DNA of 64,000 nucleotides, from positions 2,773,001 to 2,837,000 of the forward strand of contig NC_134031.1 in assembly GCF_964204645.1 (NCBI RefSeq), given 5' to 3'. Position 1 is the first letter of the stretch; every line of letters starts with the position of its first letter. This document shows, piece by piece, positions 1-11,833 of the stretch. The position numbers and the translations under genes were made by a program. Source of the DNA: Tubulanus polymorphus (Eukaryota > Nemertea > Palaeonemertea > Tubulaniformes > Tubulanidae). Below the pieces are notes generated by a model. It worked only from the letters and a program-made list of their open reading frames with translations. It was not told the DNA's origin and did no database searches.

Positions 1-1010
1 CATCCGAACTACAGCGCCCGTGCTTAGTAGCGTGGTTCAATATTTCTGGGGCCGGTTTTATAGACTGGTATTAACCTCTAACCCCGGGGCTAGCTCAGTT
101 CATTTTCAATTGAGTTAACCCCCGGGCTAAAGATAACACCAGTTTATAAAACCGGGCCCTTGACTATAGTTCTGTCTAACTGACATTCGGTTTCACTTAG
201 TTCGCGAATAGTCGACTAACCCCCGTAACCGAAGTTCGCCCATGTAGTCTCTGATATTCACTAAAATGGCTGGTGGTCACGTATCCCCCCATCTGCTGGC
301 CCCCTCCCCCTCCTGTGTCTCTACAATAAAAGGGAAATCACGGACTATTCGTTGTAGCAACACCAGATTGTTTTTGCGACGCTTCATTCCTGGGGGGCGT
401 TTCCACCCCCGCTGCGAGAGTAGGGGGAAGATTTAGTTATAGTCGCTCTACGCAGTCACATCAACCTTGAGGGAAGTCTGACACGTTCGCGCGTCGTTTC
501 GTATTTCCATCGTCGGCAAGAAAAGAACTCACGCCGCGCTGCCGTTAGGGCTAATGGCGGTATCTTACCACGATACTGCAATCCACGAGTTCTTCTCTCG
601 GTCGGAAGACGATTTCTTAATCATCGCAACGTTTGAGGCTGTTGCATTAGTAATTTTTACTGTGATCTACGAAGAGTTCGGAGAAAGTTTCATCGGTGCT
701 GTTTTTTAATAAACCTCTATTGCAAGTGAATAGCAAAATAGGCAGTGTGGTGGTGTGGTGGTAGATCAGCCGATAACGAGCTGAAATGAATTTTAATGAA
801 TGAACTAATGAGTCCATTTTGCATATAAAAAAATGTATAGGGTTTTAGGAACATATCGTAAGCATGAATTTGCTTACAAGTGTAATAATGAAATACATGA
901 ACCCCAGAGAGGTCGAGGCAGTGACTAATGCAGGTCGAACTTCTTAACAGAGTTATATACTCCGTTACATGTTATTGAGAGGTATTTGAAATTGTCTGAT
1001 ATTTTCGCAG
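1..1010. other. Intron of the glutamate receptor gene
   Basis: No coding sequence is visible. The stretch ends in a clear acceptor (TTTTCGCAG, 1002-1010) that opens the first receptor exon in the window, so it is taken as the intron before it. Earlier exons, which would encode most of the ligand-binding domain, lie outside the window. The only structure seen is a small palindromic element at 48-159. Confidence 0.6.
48..159. repeat. Palindromic MITE-like element (GGGCCGGTT family)
   Basis: About 112 bp that fold back on themselves: GGGCCGGTTTTATAGACTGG at the left end is nearly the reverse complement of the right end, which finishes in AAAACCGGGCCC. The interior holds a CAGTTCATTTTCAATTGAG-like core. 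Related elements occur at 7436, 23253, 26535, 32113, 32273, 45043, 47004 and 49353, so it is a dispersed family. No coding capacity. Confidence 0.75.
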
Positions 1011-4000
1011 GTGGAAGGCGCCGTGACTGTACAACCACTAGCCCAACCGGTGCAAGGTTTCGACGAATACTTTCTGGCACTGAGGCCAGAAAATAACAGC
1101 AGAAACCCGTGGTTTATCGAATACTGGGAAGACTACTTCCAATGCAAATACCCGAATACGAGTTTCACACCTTATAACGATCGTTACACGAAACCATGCA
1201 CGCCTAACATGACACAAACACTAGAAAACGGCTACAGTCCAGAACTACAACTTCAGTTCGTCAGTGACGCCGTAATGGCTTTTGCACACGCGATTCGGGT
1301 AAGATTCAGAATCCATTTCTAGACGGCCTTTTGTAGTAAAATGCGGTTAAGGTTGTTCGTAGTACAGCATCTAGCTAGCTTTTTCCAGCTGCCGCGTGGA
1401 ACCGCTCGTGAAAACAAGGCTTAAGCACTTCTTCCCTTGTATTGCAATATGAGAATCATATCATGGACGTATAGACTAGAAAACTCATGTTTATCCATGA
1501 TCATACTTAAACTGGTATCGTTTTGTTGTCTTATTATCATTAGCATTATCATCATAAGGTCATTGCGCAATAAGCGCACAGAGGTGCAGTTCTACAGTGG
1601 TGTACCATAAGTCGAAAATTTCCAAATGATTACGGGTGTCTGTAAGTCAATGGTGTAATCGTAATATTTGTAGAATATGCATAAAGACGCTTGTGGACGT
1701 GACTATCACGGACTATGCCCAACTATGCAACCGGTTGCTGGTAACGTTCTGAGGAATTATCTGCTCGATGTAAAATTCAAAGGTATATCTTCATTCTATC
1801 GGTAAGAGTCTTTAATTAACGTACAACCCGTACAATTAATTAGGCTAATGGTTTTCTCTTCACGCGCAGGTCTTTCAAATATGGAGTTCCGCTTTGACAA
1901 GAACGGCGACGGGCCGTCGCGATATCGGATATTGAACTTCAAACAAACGAGCCAAGGTCATTTCGAATGGCAGGAAGTTGGAAGATTCCAGGATTCGACG
2001 TTGAAGGTCACTATTAATAGGTGTCGCTTTTGCATGACGTCGACCTTGAATAACATTTTTATTGCTTATAAATAATAATATGCTTCCGTATAATCTATAA
2101 CCGTAACGTACTTAAAGTTGAATCTCATTAACCAAATTATGTAAAGCTGTGTGGACCAAGAAAATAAAAATTCATCTATTCTATCTAGAACAAGCCTAAT
2201 ATTTGAAGTTTAAATTTTTTCCAGATTTATGTTACAAAGTCGACTTGAAACCGAGGTATTTTTTATAATCTATGTTTTGTAGGTCGATAAGAATAAGCTT
2301 CAATTTCGCGCTCTAGAACCGGTGCACCCTACATCTGTGTGCAGCACGCCTTGTCATTTCGGTCAGGCTAGAGTCTACCTGACCGGCGACGAATGTTGCT
2401 GGACGTGCGTCAACTGTAGTCGATACCAGTACCTGGCTTCAGAGGACAAATGCGTGTACTGCCAGCCCGGATCATTACCCGATAAACTGAAACAACACTG
2501 CGTGCCGATACCGGAGGAGTATATGAGGAGGGATAGCCCGATAGCGATAGCGGCGATGATTTACGCAGCTGCTGGGATTATTGTGACATTGTTCGTAATC
2601 GCCGTGTTTACGCGCCATCGCGACACCCCCGTCGTGAAAGCGTCAGGAAGAGAGCTTAGTTTCGTCCTATTAGCCGGAATTCTGATGTGTTTCGGCATGA
2701 CATTCGTCATCACGACCAAGCCGAACGATTACGTTTGCGGCGCGCAGAAGTTCGGCGTAGGATTTTGTTTTTCTGTCTGCTACGCGGCTTTATTGACCAA
2801 AACGAACCGGATCGCGCGCATATTCCGCGCCGGTAAACGAACGGCTCGCAGACCGCGGTTTATCAGTCCTTTATCCCAAATGATAATATGTGTATGGATA
2901 GTAATGCTCCAGATAGTGATTGGCGTCGTTTGGCTGATATTCAGTCCTCCACAAGCCGGTCCTCACTACCCGACGCGCGACGAGCACCAACTAGTGTGTT
3001 TATCGGCCGTCGGGCCTTCCTACATGATCGGATTCTCGTATCCAATATTACTCATCGTCATCTGTACAATATACGCCATACTCACGCGAAAAATACCAGA
3101 AGCATTTAACGAATCTAAACATATAGGCTTCGCCATGTATACGACATGTATTATATGGCTGGCTTTCGTTCCTATATATTTCAGTACGGCTAATAACATC
3201 GGTATAAGACTCGGGACGATGTGTTTTTCGATCAGTCTCAGCGCCACCGTGTCGTTAGTCTGTTTATTCACGCCGAAACTGTACATAATACTATTGCACC
3301 CGGAGAGAAACGTCCGACAATCGATGATGTCATCGAAAAGCCTTTCCAAACAGAACTCGACGTCGCATAGTCGCGTAGACTCAGGTACCCAATCAGATGG
3401 TGAGAATAATGTGTTTTTAATGTGTTCTTGCACGCCGGTTTCATCGACATGTACAGCATGCCCGTCACGTAGTTAAATTCGTCCCTTCCGTTCTTTTATA
3501 GGCCTTTCCATGGCAAACGGCTGCCTCCTTAAATCACGCTGTGACATCATCAAATCACCTACTTCACTGGTTCAATCTATTCAGCTATGTTTTCTGGGAG
3601 TATCATATTCGGCCCGGATCAAACAGGCACGGGCACGCTTGGCAATCGTGTGAACGGTTGGCCCTGGCCTTATCTGGTTCGGATCAAATTTGGCCCGAGC
3701 CATAAGCGCTCGTGTGGTCGTGGCTTAGAGCAAACGAAAGTAGGTGATATGATGATGTCATAGGGTGATATAGGGGCACCCATCTTTTGGGAAAGGTTCA
3801 TTCACGTCATAGTTTTGCCATCCGGTCAGCGATGATTTTGGTGTTAGCATCCTCCAGATATAGTACATTCCTTATCATCATTTTTACTGAGGAGTTAAAA
3901 TGGATTTCCTAATATGTAATAGAGCTATGCATTCCCCAAAGTCGAGTAAAGGGCTGTATGTATTCGGTATACATTTGCATGGAATTTGTTTAATAAATCC

Positions 4001-6980
4001 ATTGAATTTAGTTCATTTTGTTCATGATTAGATTAATGTGGTTGTTGTTGTTTTCATCCGTTGTTATTTTGTGTATATATTGCAGAAATTGTACTGCTTG
4101 GACCCGACACCAGACGTCGACTAGGAGTTATTGTAGACCTAAACACCTAGTGGGTATTAATGTAGCTTTCGATTTCTTAAGTTCTGCCAAAGTTGCTCGG
4201 CTTTCTCTAGGCTTTAATCGTTCCCTTGTACCGGCGCTTGTTTGTGGAGAATATTAAAGGCGAAAGACTGTCAAACTCATCCGATTCAGAACCTTCTGCG
4301 ATAGATCTTAGCATTAGAAAAAATGTTACAGCGAAATTATGATTCCCTCACTGTCAGGGTATATTATATATTCATTGAATTCATCGAAATAAAGAAGCTT
4401 CAAGACGTGTTTGAATAATAGAGTGTAAAAATGTACCAGTACCACCGATTTTTGATTATCTCTCAATTCTCTTTTCATATCTAGCCTACTTTATTCCTCA
4501 GGTAGAGTGCTAGCCTCTCTCCCGGCGATCACTCGAATTTTCAAATACACGTAGTATCAGTTTGTTTGTTCTTAAGTATTGAATTGATTACCAGCCCCAG
4601 TTCCAAAGTTCTGTGTTGGTCGAAGCATTGAAAATAAACTGATCATGATTTTAGGATCAAACTAACTGATCATAATTTTAGGATCAAACTATAAACTGTA
4701 TAACTGGTTCCACAGGACCCAGCTTAACAGTATCGGATCTGACCAAATGAATATGAAGTAATTTCTATGGAACTGGTAACAAAGCTGTACGTAACATGAT
4801 AATGCCCACTCCATAGGCTGAACCGATATCATTTATTATGTTCAGGTATTTTGAAATGTGTATTATCGGTGGATTAACTAGATTTGTTAGCTTCCCTAAA
4901 CAAGTGACTATCTGTAGATTCAATCGAAGAAAAAAACCACAATTATGAAGAAAAACAAAGAGAGTAACAACTTTTCGACTCAATTCTATGAGCCATTTTC
5001 AAACTCGAAAAAAGGAACAGTTTGGAAAATAGCTCATAGAATTTAGCTGAATTATCAATACTCTCTTAATTTCTCTCTTTACTGTTGGTTGTTTCTTTAA
5101 GCTGAAATTGCTTTGAAACACGTTGTCCTGCTTTCCAATAACCGATGTTGCTGTTAGTCGTTGGATTTAGTCAAACGAATGTCTGTCCGATCGCCATATT
5201 GCTGTAAATACCATCGCACGTGACTCGGAACATTTCCCACTCGTCACCTCAGAAAAAAAGCGCCGTTTATTCGATATATTTCATCAATCCCGTCATGATT
5301 TCAATTCACTTTGTTTTTCAAACGGCCTCGACGACGGCGTCGCGTCGACGGTCTCTCATTTTTCATCTCTCGTCTAAGAACATGACTTCCTGGCGGAAAG
5401 TGATCCGCTAGAAAATAATTTCCGTAAAGACTTAGCACGATCGCAACGGGTATGAATTCTTACATCCCAATTTGCAAATTGACAAGATCTGATGGAGTAG
5501 GAACTAATATGAAAATCAATTTCTGGTTAGAAATTGTCGAACGGACGAACGATCAACCTGCGTCGTGGCCGAACGATGCTCGGTTTTCGACGCGGAAAAT
5601 GAAATATTTACATTAACGCAATCCTAGCCGCCGAATGTACAACCTATGATTATAAATTACATGTTAAGATAAACAATGAATTAATTTTCTGTAGTTTGCG
5701 TGGTTTTCAACGCGTCGGAATCAATTACCCAAGCAACAGCTTCGTGAAATATGATAAATCATTGTAGGATCAATATTAGCTCTTTGTATTCGTCGCCGAG
5801 ACTACGTAGCCATTTTCAATTATATGCCCCGGTCTGGTACTATAAAGCCGCTCGAATTTGCCGAAAAAATGTTTCTGTCTGGAAGCCAATTGCTCAAGGC
5901 CAGCTTGTGACAGACAGATAAGGCGTTTTATCCCGTCTTTGCACCGAATTCACCTAATGTGTCAACCTTGGTCTCCCCGGCGAATTCAATCACAGAAAAT
6001 TTACCTGATCTGTCACGGGCGTTAGAAATCTCCGAACTGCCTTTTTAAGCTACCATAGAATTACCATCGATTGCGATATTTGGAAAAAAAGTTCTTCGAA
6101 ACACGAAATGAGTCGTTTGCGGCTTTCGTGTGTCTGCGGGTCTCGTCTGCGATTGCTCGGTGAGAATTGAATCCCGACAGACGATACACATCCTACGTCT
6201 ACCTCCATTAAACATGTATGACTTCAATCAGTCACCTTCAAGCTGTAGAAAAAACCGGTCGGGGGTTTGACGCCGTCGTCGCTGCATGCACGACGCGTTT
6301 GAACTGCGAAATTGGTGAAATGTAATTTACTGAAAAATTTCTATTGAAACTGGAGACGAGAACGCGTGGAATTGTTCTATTAACCACACTGTGTTATACG
6401 TTTTAACTGTAACTTTATTCCGTTTCGGTTAATCATTTGATACCCTGTGTTGTCTATTTACATCTACGTTTCTCTAACAAACCTATTCTGATTACACGGA
6501 GACCTGGCGGGGGAGGGAGCCATAGCGTGTAAAATATGTATCTACTTATTCACGGTTAAAGACGAAACACAATCTAATCGTCATTAGCAACTAGACAAAT
6601 CCAAGTGTGGGCTTTTCTGAGAAAGTATTTGAAAGGTTTTATCGTACTTGGTGCTGGGGTCTTCCTTGGTTATTCAAATTACAGTAAGATCTAATATCGT
6701 TCTCCGATAATAAGAGCAATTCAGTAATTCACTTAGATATTTTCCAACACACCTAATACAGTCTGGATCGTACCGGCGGATAAAATGTATCGACAATTCT
6801 ATTATTTCAGCGGAAATGGAACTGCACCAAAGACTAAAGCCGTCGACTTCGATGAGCAGCGGGCTGAGTCGTTCTACATCAGTAACAGGGACACAGACTT
6901 ATAGTAACGGTACAAGCATTAGTACGCAGACTCTAGACAGCGTCGGTCGTGTGTTCGACGACATGGATGTGGCTTTATAG
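1011..6980 (+). CDS. Metabotropic glutamate receptor, 3' part (class C GPCR)
   Basis: Glutamate-type G-protein-coupled receptor of the plasma membrane; 5' exons are outside the window. Exons: 1011-1298, 1674-1782, 1870-2006, 2283-3399, 6811-6980; phases join to a 606-residue C-terminal part. It starts in the end of the Venus-flytrap domain (NPWFIEYWEDYFQCKYP). A cysteine-rich domain with nine cysteines follows (CSTPCHFG...CCWTCVNC...CVYC), then seven membrane segments. Class C family signatures include RDTPVVKASGRELSFVLLAG, TKTNRIARIF, FNESKHIGFAMYTTCIIWLA and FTPKLYIILLHPERNVR. The 109-nt exon at 1674 was recognised by phase and sequence (NMHKDACGRDYHGLCP). The tail is Ser/Thr-rich and ends DMDVAL, a possible class II PDZ ligand; no Homer motif (PPxxF) is seen. 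If the last intron is retained, the frame instead stops at 3476 with a cysteine-rich tail. Group assignment (I, II or III) is not certain. Confidence 0.93.
3400..6810 (+). other. Last intron of the glutamate receptor gene
   Basis: A 3.4-kb intron between donor GTGAGA (3400) and acceptor TTATTTCAG (ending 6810). No exon-like open frame with splice signals was found inside. It contains a MITE-like element near 4920-5105 (CCACAATTATGAAG family), with paired copies of CTATGAGCCATTTTC and its reverse complement. The remainder shows nothing recognisable. Confidence 0.6.
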
Positions 6981-7012
6981 CGTCTCCCCAGTGACGTGTC
7001 AGTCGGTGTAAA

Positions 7013-7018
7013 AATAAA
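7013..7018 (+). terminator. Poly(A) signal of the glutamate receptor gene
   Basis: AATAAA lies 33 nt after the stop codon of the last receptor exon (TAG 6978-6980). It is the first canonical signal on this strand after the gene and fits the 3' end of the mRNA. Confidence 0.5.
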
Positions 7019-7435
7019 TTCAATTTCATTCGATGTGTAATAATAACGTACTGATATTCCATAGAGATTTCACAAAGATGATTAGTTTTTTACCTGTAAC
7101 TATATATATATACATACATATGACAAAAATATGGTGTTCAAAACTTGAGAGAGTGTTGTTGAATAGCGGGAACTCGTAGAATCTTTATATCACTTCATTA
7201 ACTCAATTAATTATGAAATAAATTATGGAATTCTTGATTCAGAACGTAAAGACTGTGGTACAGGGTTATGTAGGTTTTGCGCGTAACGTTATATTTTGTT
7301 TGCCGGTCAGTGCGGGAGATCAATATGATAATCAGGATCCAATTCCGGACCACAATGAGATGTGGGTTAAGATTCGACTCAGAGTTAGGTCATCGACTAT
7401 TCCTAGTTACGAGACGTGTGTCTAAACATACCTGG

Positions 7436-7560
7436 GGCTAGACCAAAATTGGTCACAAATCTTAAGTCTGGTATTAAGTTGTAATATTAGCTATACAACT
7501 GAAAAAATCTTAGACCGGTCTTAAGTCCGAGCCATTGACTATATGGAACTGGCTCTTGGC
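7436..7560. repeat. Palindromic MITE-like element
   Basis: The left part (GGGGCTAGACCAAAATTGG, then CTTAAGTCTGGT) pairs with the right part (AGACCGGTCTTAAGTCC, ending TGGAACTGGC). It is closest to the copy at 45043-45181, sharing the CTTAAG/GACCGGTC words. No coding capacity. Confidence 0.55.
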
Positions 7561-7667
7561 TTGTTATACTTCACAGAAAGTTGGCAAAATTTGTCGTTTT
7601 CCAGTATTACAAAGTTGGAAAAGACCAGCTAGATGAGAATACAGGTCGTGGTGAACACGATCAGCCA

Positions 7668-7722
7668 ATATATATATATAGATAGACGATATATATGTAT
7701 ATATATACATATATACATAGCT
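7668..7722. repeat. AT-rich microsatellite
   Basis: Imperfect (AT)n/(ATAC)n run in two blocks, TATATATATATAGATAGACG then ATATATATGTATATATATAC. Simple sequence with no gene nearby. Confidence 0.8.
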
Positions 7723-9951
7723 ACTGACTTCTATAAAAGACGAGCAGAAAGAAATAAATGAATTTAATCAGAGCAGCGGCTGCAATGACGGTTATTACGA
7801 GACCACCAGATGTCGATAACGCTATCACCGCAGACGCCGATAAACTGATCAAGCGATTCGCGGCCAAACTGAACAGACGAGATCCTCCGCGAGGAGAGAA
7901 AAAAACGAATTACCGAACGATCTTAACGTATAGGAAACGTGAATAGGCGTCTGTCAGGTGCCCACGCGCTGAGATTTAATCAGTACTGTCATTCAGACCA
8001 CGGCACGGCGTTCAGACCGTCGTGGGGCATAAAATAAGATATCCTTTAAAGAAATCCTTCAATCATACTTGAAAAGAATTGAAAGATTCATTCGGTAAAA
8101 TCTGTCGCAATATACTCTGGAAAATTTGTATGAATAAAAGTACCGTTTGTTTGAATTTCAAATCCAACCGTATACGCCGCATAGGCCAAGTGCGCGCTTA
8201 TCAAATAAACTCGGTTTTGTGAATTGTTTTTGACATCAATCTCACCCAAAGGGCAAAATCCGTGCTTTTAACGCCGTCGCGAAACCACATCGACACTAAG
8301 TAGTTCCAGAGTAAAGTAATCGTGGCGATCCTTTGGGCGATATATTTTCTCCGCGCGAACGTTGTAAAGGCTGATATAGTTAAAGCCAACCGCGTTCATT
8401 TTGTATTGAATCCCACAGCCAAAATCATTGTCTATACAAAGGTTGAACTATGATCATGAGTGTTGAGTGTAAAAGTGATATCGGATGGTGTTGAAGTTGT
8501 TAAAACAATTATCTTAACGTTAGAAAAATCACAGATTACCTTAACCAGATTTTAGCATTTCGTACCGTATTTTGGTGTTATGGGTTAATGTCCTGTTTTG
8601 ATAATTATGTAAAAATTTCACGTGTACTCTCTAACCTGTAAACTGTATATATCGAAACCTTGTAGATCTTTTTATTATAAAACGACTGAATAAAATATTC
8701 AATTATTTCATTTGAAGTTTTCGCCTCGCTTTATTTGTACTGCTTCTAGTCAAGAATCTGATCTCTTCGGAAGCCCCACCTGAACAGAATACGGTTTAAA
8801 GTGACGAAACGAAGATTAATTTCGGGATGATTTTATTGTTTTTGTTCCTGGCAAATTCAAAATAAGTACAGAAAGTTTGCGAACTGGCGCAGAAATGTGA
8901 TATTTCTCTAGATAGAAAGTTTCTAAAACTCGTGTATTTTAATCAGTTCTTGTCAACGAAATGTCACTATCAAAGCTCATGAGATTTCATGAGACCAACT
9001 TGTTATTGTAATCGGAAAACCAATATATAGGGCATTGGAAATTTGAGGCGTTGTTTTCAAAATTGAAAAATGACTTTCAAAATCATCTTCTGCATTCGTA
9101 GCCTGTCCGTGATATCGTCGTGGACGCAAAAGAAGACGAAAATTCTATCAGCCACATTATCGTTATTGACTGTAGAGGGAAAAACGAAGCAAGTCAAATA
9201 TTTAGACTCAACTGACGTTATGTCGCTAGAACAACCCGAAAGTAATCATATCGCAGATCGAGTTTCCAGCGCGAGTAAACGAAAAATCATATTTCAAGGT
9301 AAGCAATCCGAAAACGGTTATAGTTCTCCGCGAAGAAAGGCCTCAAGGCAGACGAAAAAAGCGATATGTAAACTATTGATGTCTTCTCGGTAATAAACAC
9401 CACACTAGATGAAGCTTTTGATGAATAAAGTATACACGATTATTCGACAATACATCAGCGCAACGTTGTTTGCTTTCTGCAGGTAAGAACCAAGTGTCAT
9501 TGGCCTTTTAAGTGGAAAAAGCAAACGAGGAGGTTTCACTAGCAAAGGCTCACTAGCATGACTTAAATAACTCACTGATTGTATTACTGATGTCATGTTT
9601 CTTTTAAGAGAATGGGGTCGTGGATTCAGGATTGTCAGCATCCGAATTCATTCTCCTTTTTTCACACGTCTGCCTCATGACGTAATCAATATCAGACATT
9701 TCGTTCCTAACTCTTTAGAAGCTAGTAATAAAACTGCCCACCACTGGTTGCTATTTCTGGCCCCATGTCCGAAAGCCTGGTTCGATAACCGTATGGATAA
9801 AGAATGCTCCCTTATCCGATATATACTGGACAAACACGATGTTTCTCATGCCAGATGAAGGAGGCATCACATTTCCCGATAGAAACAGAATAACGCTTAG
9901 GTATGGCACTTAAATATTTGAGTGTATCGGTAGGCGAATGTCTGTACATTT

Positions 9952-9957
9952 TTTATT
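9952..9957 (-). terminator. Poly(A) signal of the TSP1 membrane protein gene
   Basis: TTTATT on the plus strand reads AATAAA on the minus strand, about 57 nt after the stop codon (10014-10016) of the TSP1-domain gene. Confidence 0.5.
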
Positions 9958-10013
9958 GCAGATAATGCTGTTATATCTCAGTTTTCGGTATCAGAATACG
10001 CGGGTGGGGTTAT

Positions 10014-11833
10014 TCAATTCCAGTTTCCCCTCATGGGACTGAACGACAGATCTCTGTATTCCTGTCTTTCCCGTGTGATTTTCTGTAGTTTGTAAGCGAT
10101 AATCGACGCCAGACTCAAAGTAACGACCGTCATGAGCAAAGTAGCGCCGATCAGATACCTCGACTTGGATTCTTGTTCTAATTCCAGTTTCGGGTTTAAA
10201 GCGTCAGCTGAAAGAAAATGAAAGTTTTTCCTGTCACAGGTTGTACCATTGCCCGCAGTGTCTAGACACGGGGACTGAAACATCACTAAATAAGGCTTTG
10301 TTTCTATACCGTAAGACTGGCAAAACGTACCCATTCTTTCTAACACCGATTCCAGGCAAACGCGATCGTGACCAAAACATTTCGCTATATCAGTGTCTGC
10401 GGGGTCGCAAGGTTGCGCAATTTTTGTATCATTTCGACAGTCTCGAGCCCGGGTCATAAGGCCTACTCCACATCTGTTTGAGCACTGCGTCCAGGGTCCC
10501 CAGTATCCGTGTCGCCGGTATAGTTCTGAAATAACATATTTTCATTAGGGCGTCATAGTGGCCGTACAACCCATATCTCAGTTTCAGGAATACGTACCGA
10601 GCGTTTCGAAGGTCGGGGTTCTGTTAACGGCTGGGATTGGTACGAACTCGGCCGCTAAATCTTTCGATAAACTAACATTGAATTCGTCGGTACTGTTCTC
10701 TACGCCATGAATTGTAATTTTCGTATCGGAAAAGCCGCGCAGTTGTAGTTGGTCAGTTGTGCTATTTTCGACGGCGTCATTTTTATTGGACAGGGATATA
10801 TTGAATTCAGTGCGTAACTGCATGGCGTCTCCCATGCGCCGACTGTTGCCTGATTGCTGCGATGAAGAGTTAGTTATTCTGATTCGGGATTCAGCGTACA
10901 GATTATCATCAGCCAACGATGATTTTGCATTCAACACGTCGAATTCAACGTCTGCGCTGGACGTCGGTTCAGTTACCGCTGTACCGATCATTACCGTTTG
11001 GTCGTAGACCTCCGACATGCCATGATGCGGGGATGTATTCAATGGTGTCGTTGATTCGGTTCGGGGTGAAATGGTCGTCCCTTTGGCTTTTAAACTTAAT
11101 TTAGCAAGCTTCGCTCTGGTTTGTGTTGTAGGATACGTTTGCATTGTAGGCACGACACTCTGGGAAAAAGTGCTTGACCTTTTTGAATTTAATTCTACAA
11201 ATGTTTCTAAAGTATCACTAAACGTGACATCGTAATGGTCTTCATCAGGTATTGACGTTGAATCAACGAGTAGATCGTTGGCATAGGATGAACCCTCGTC
11301 GTGGAAATCTTCAGAACTATATTCGTCATTTCTTGATAAGTCATTTTCAGATGCGTCCGAAGTCATTTCTTCTGTGACTTCCGCGTAAGCCGTAACAGTC
11401 TCGCTGTCATCTTCCAAGGCTTGCATCAAGTTGATGAATTTATTGTGTTTTTCGACCGTTTCTTTCAGGCGGTTTTCGAGCTTCGTTACGCGGTCATGGT
11501 CGCGTAACTTCTTCGTTTTCTCGGGACAACTCCGCCGGCGACAAACCTCGAACTGAACGCGACTCGACTCGTCCGTGAAACAGGCGGAGTGCTCCGTAGA
11601 CGGGCAGACGCGTGAACGCGCCTTGATGCCTTCGCCGCAACTTTTGGAGCATTCTGTCCAGCGCGACCAATGCGGCCTGATATCCGGTGCTGACAAAAAG
11701 TAAAAATAATGACTTATTGAAATCGTTAATTGTCGGTTAATTCAAAATGGGATCGCTTACCGTGTTTTCCAAATACAATGCAAAGAAGGTTAATGACCAC
11801 CAAATAAACGCAACAGCTGCTTAAATTCGTCAT
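10014..11833 (-). CDS. Single-pass membrane protein with two thrombospondin type-1 domains
   Basis: Not matched to a named family. Three exons: 11833-11761, 11689-10598, 10525-10014, giving 558 residues. Exon 1 encodes a signal peptide (MTNLSSCCVYLVVINLLCIVFG). Exon 2 opens with a TSP1 repeat containing HWSRWTECSKSCGEGIKARS and six cysteines. About 300 residues rich in Ser, Thr, Asp and Glu follow, with many N-x-S/T sites, as in a glycosylated stalk. Exon 3 carries a second TSP1 start (WGPWTQCSNRCGVG) with a cysteine-rich continuation. Near the C terminus is a hydrophobic segment, LIGATLLMTVVTLSLASIIA, then a basic tail of about 30 residues. The inferred form is a type I surface protein binding matrix or another cell. 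Exon 3 begins upstream of its first methionine; the acceptor at 10526-10528 and the second TSP1 domain both require this. Confidence 0.85.

Larger units (their letters stand above)
6981..9951. other. Intergenic region with repeats
   Basis: No gene that I can support. It contains a palindromic MITE-like element at about 7436-7560 (paired CTTAAG-rich arms) and an AT dinucleotide tract around 7668-7722. Two short open frames (7758-7946 and 9070-9393 on the plus strand) lack homology or splice context and are not called. Confidence 0.5.

Noticed and set aside
7758-7946. 62-codon open frame on the plus strand
   Set aside because: Composition is protein-like, but there is no homologue, no clear acceptor in frame and no partner exon; a chance frame is as likely.
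9070-9393. 107-codon open frame on the plus strand
   Set aside because: Basic and Ser-rich with no domain and no transcription signals; not enough to call a gene.
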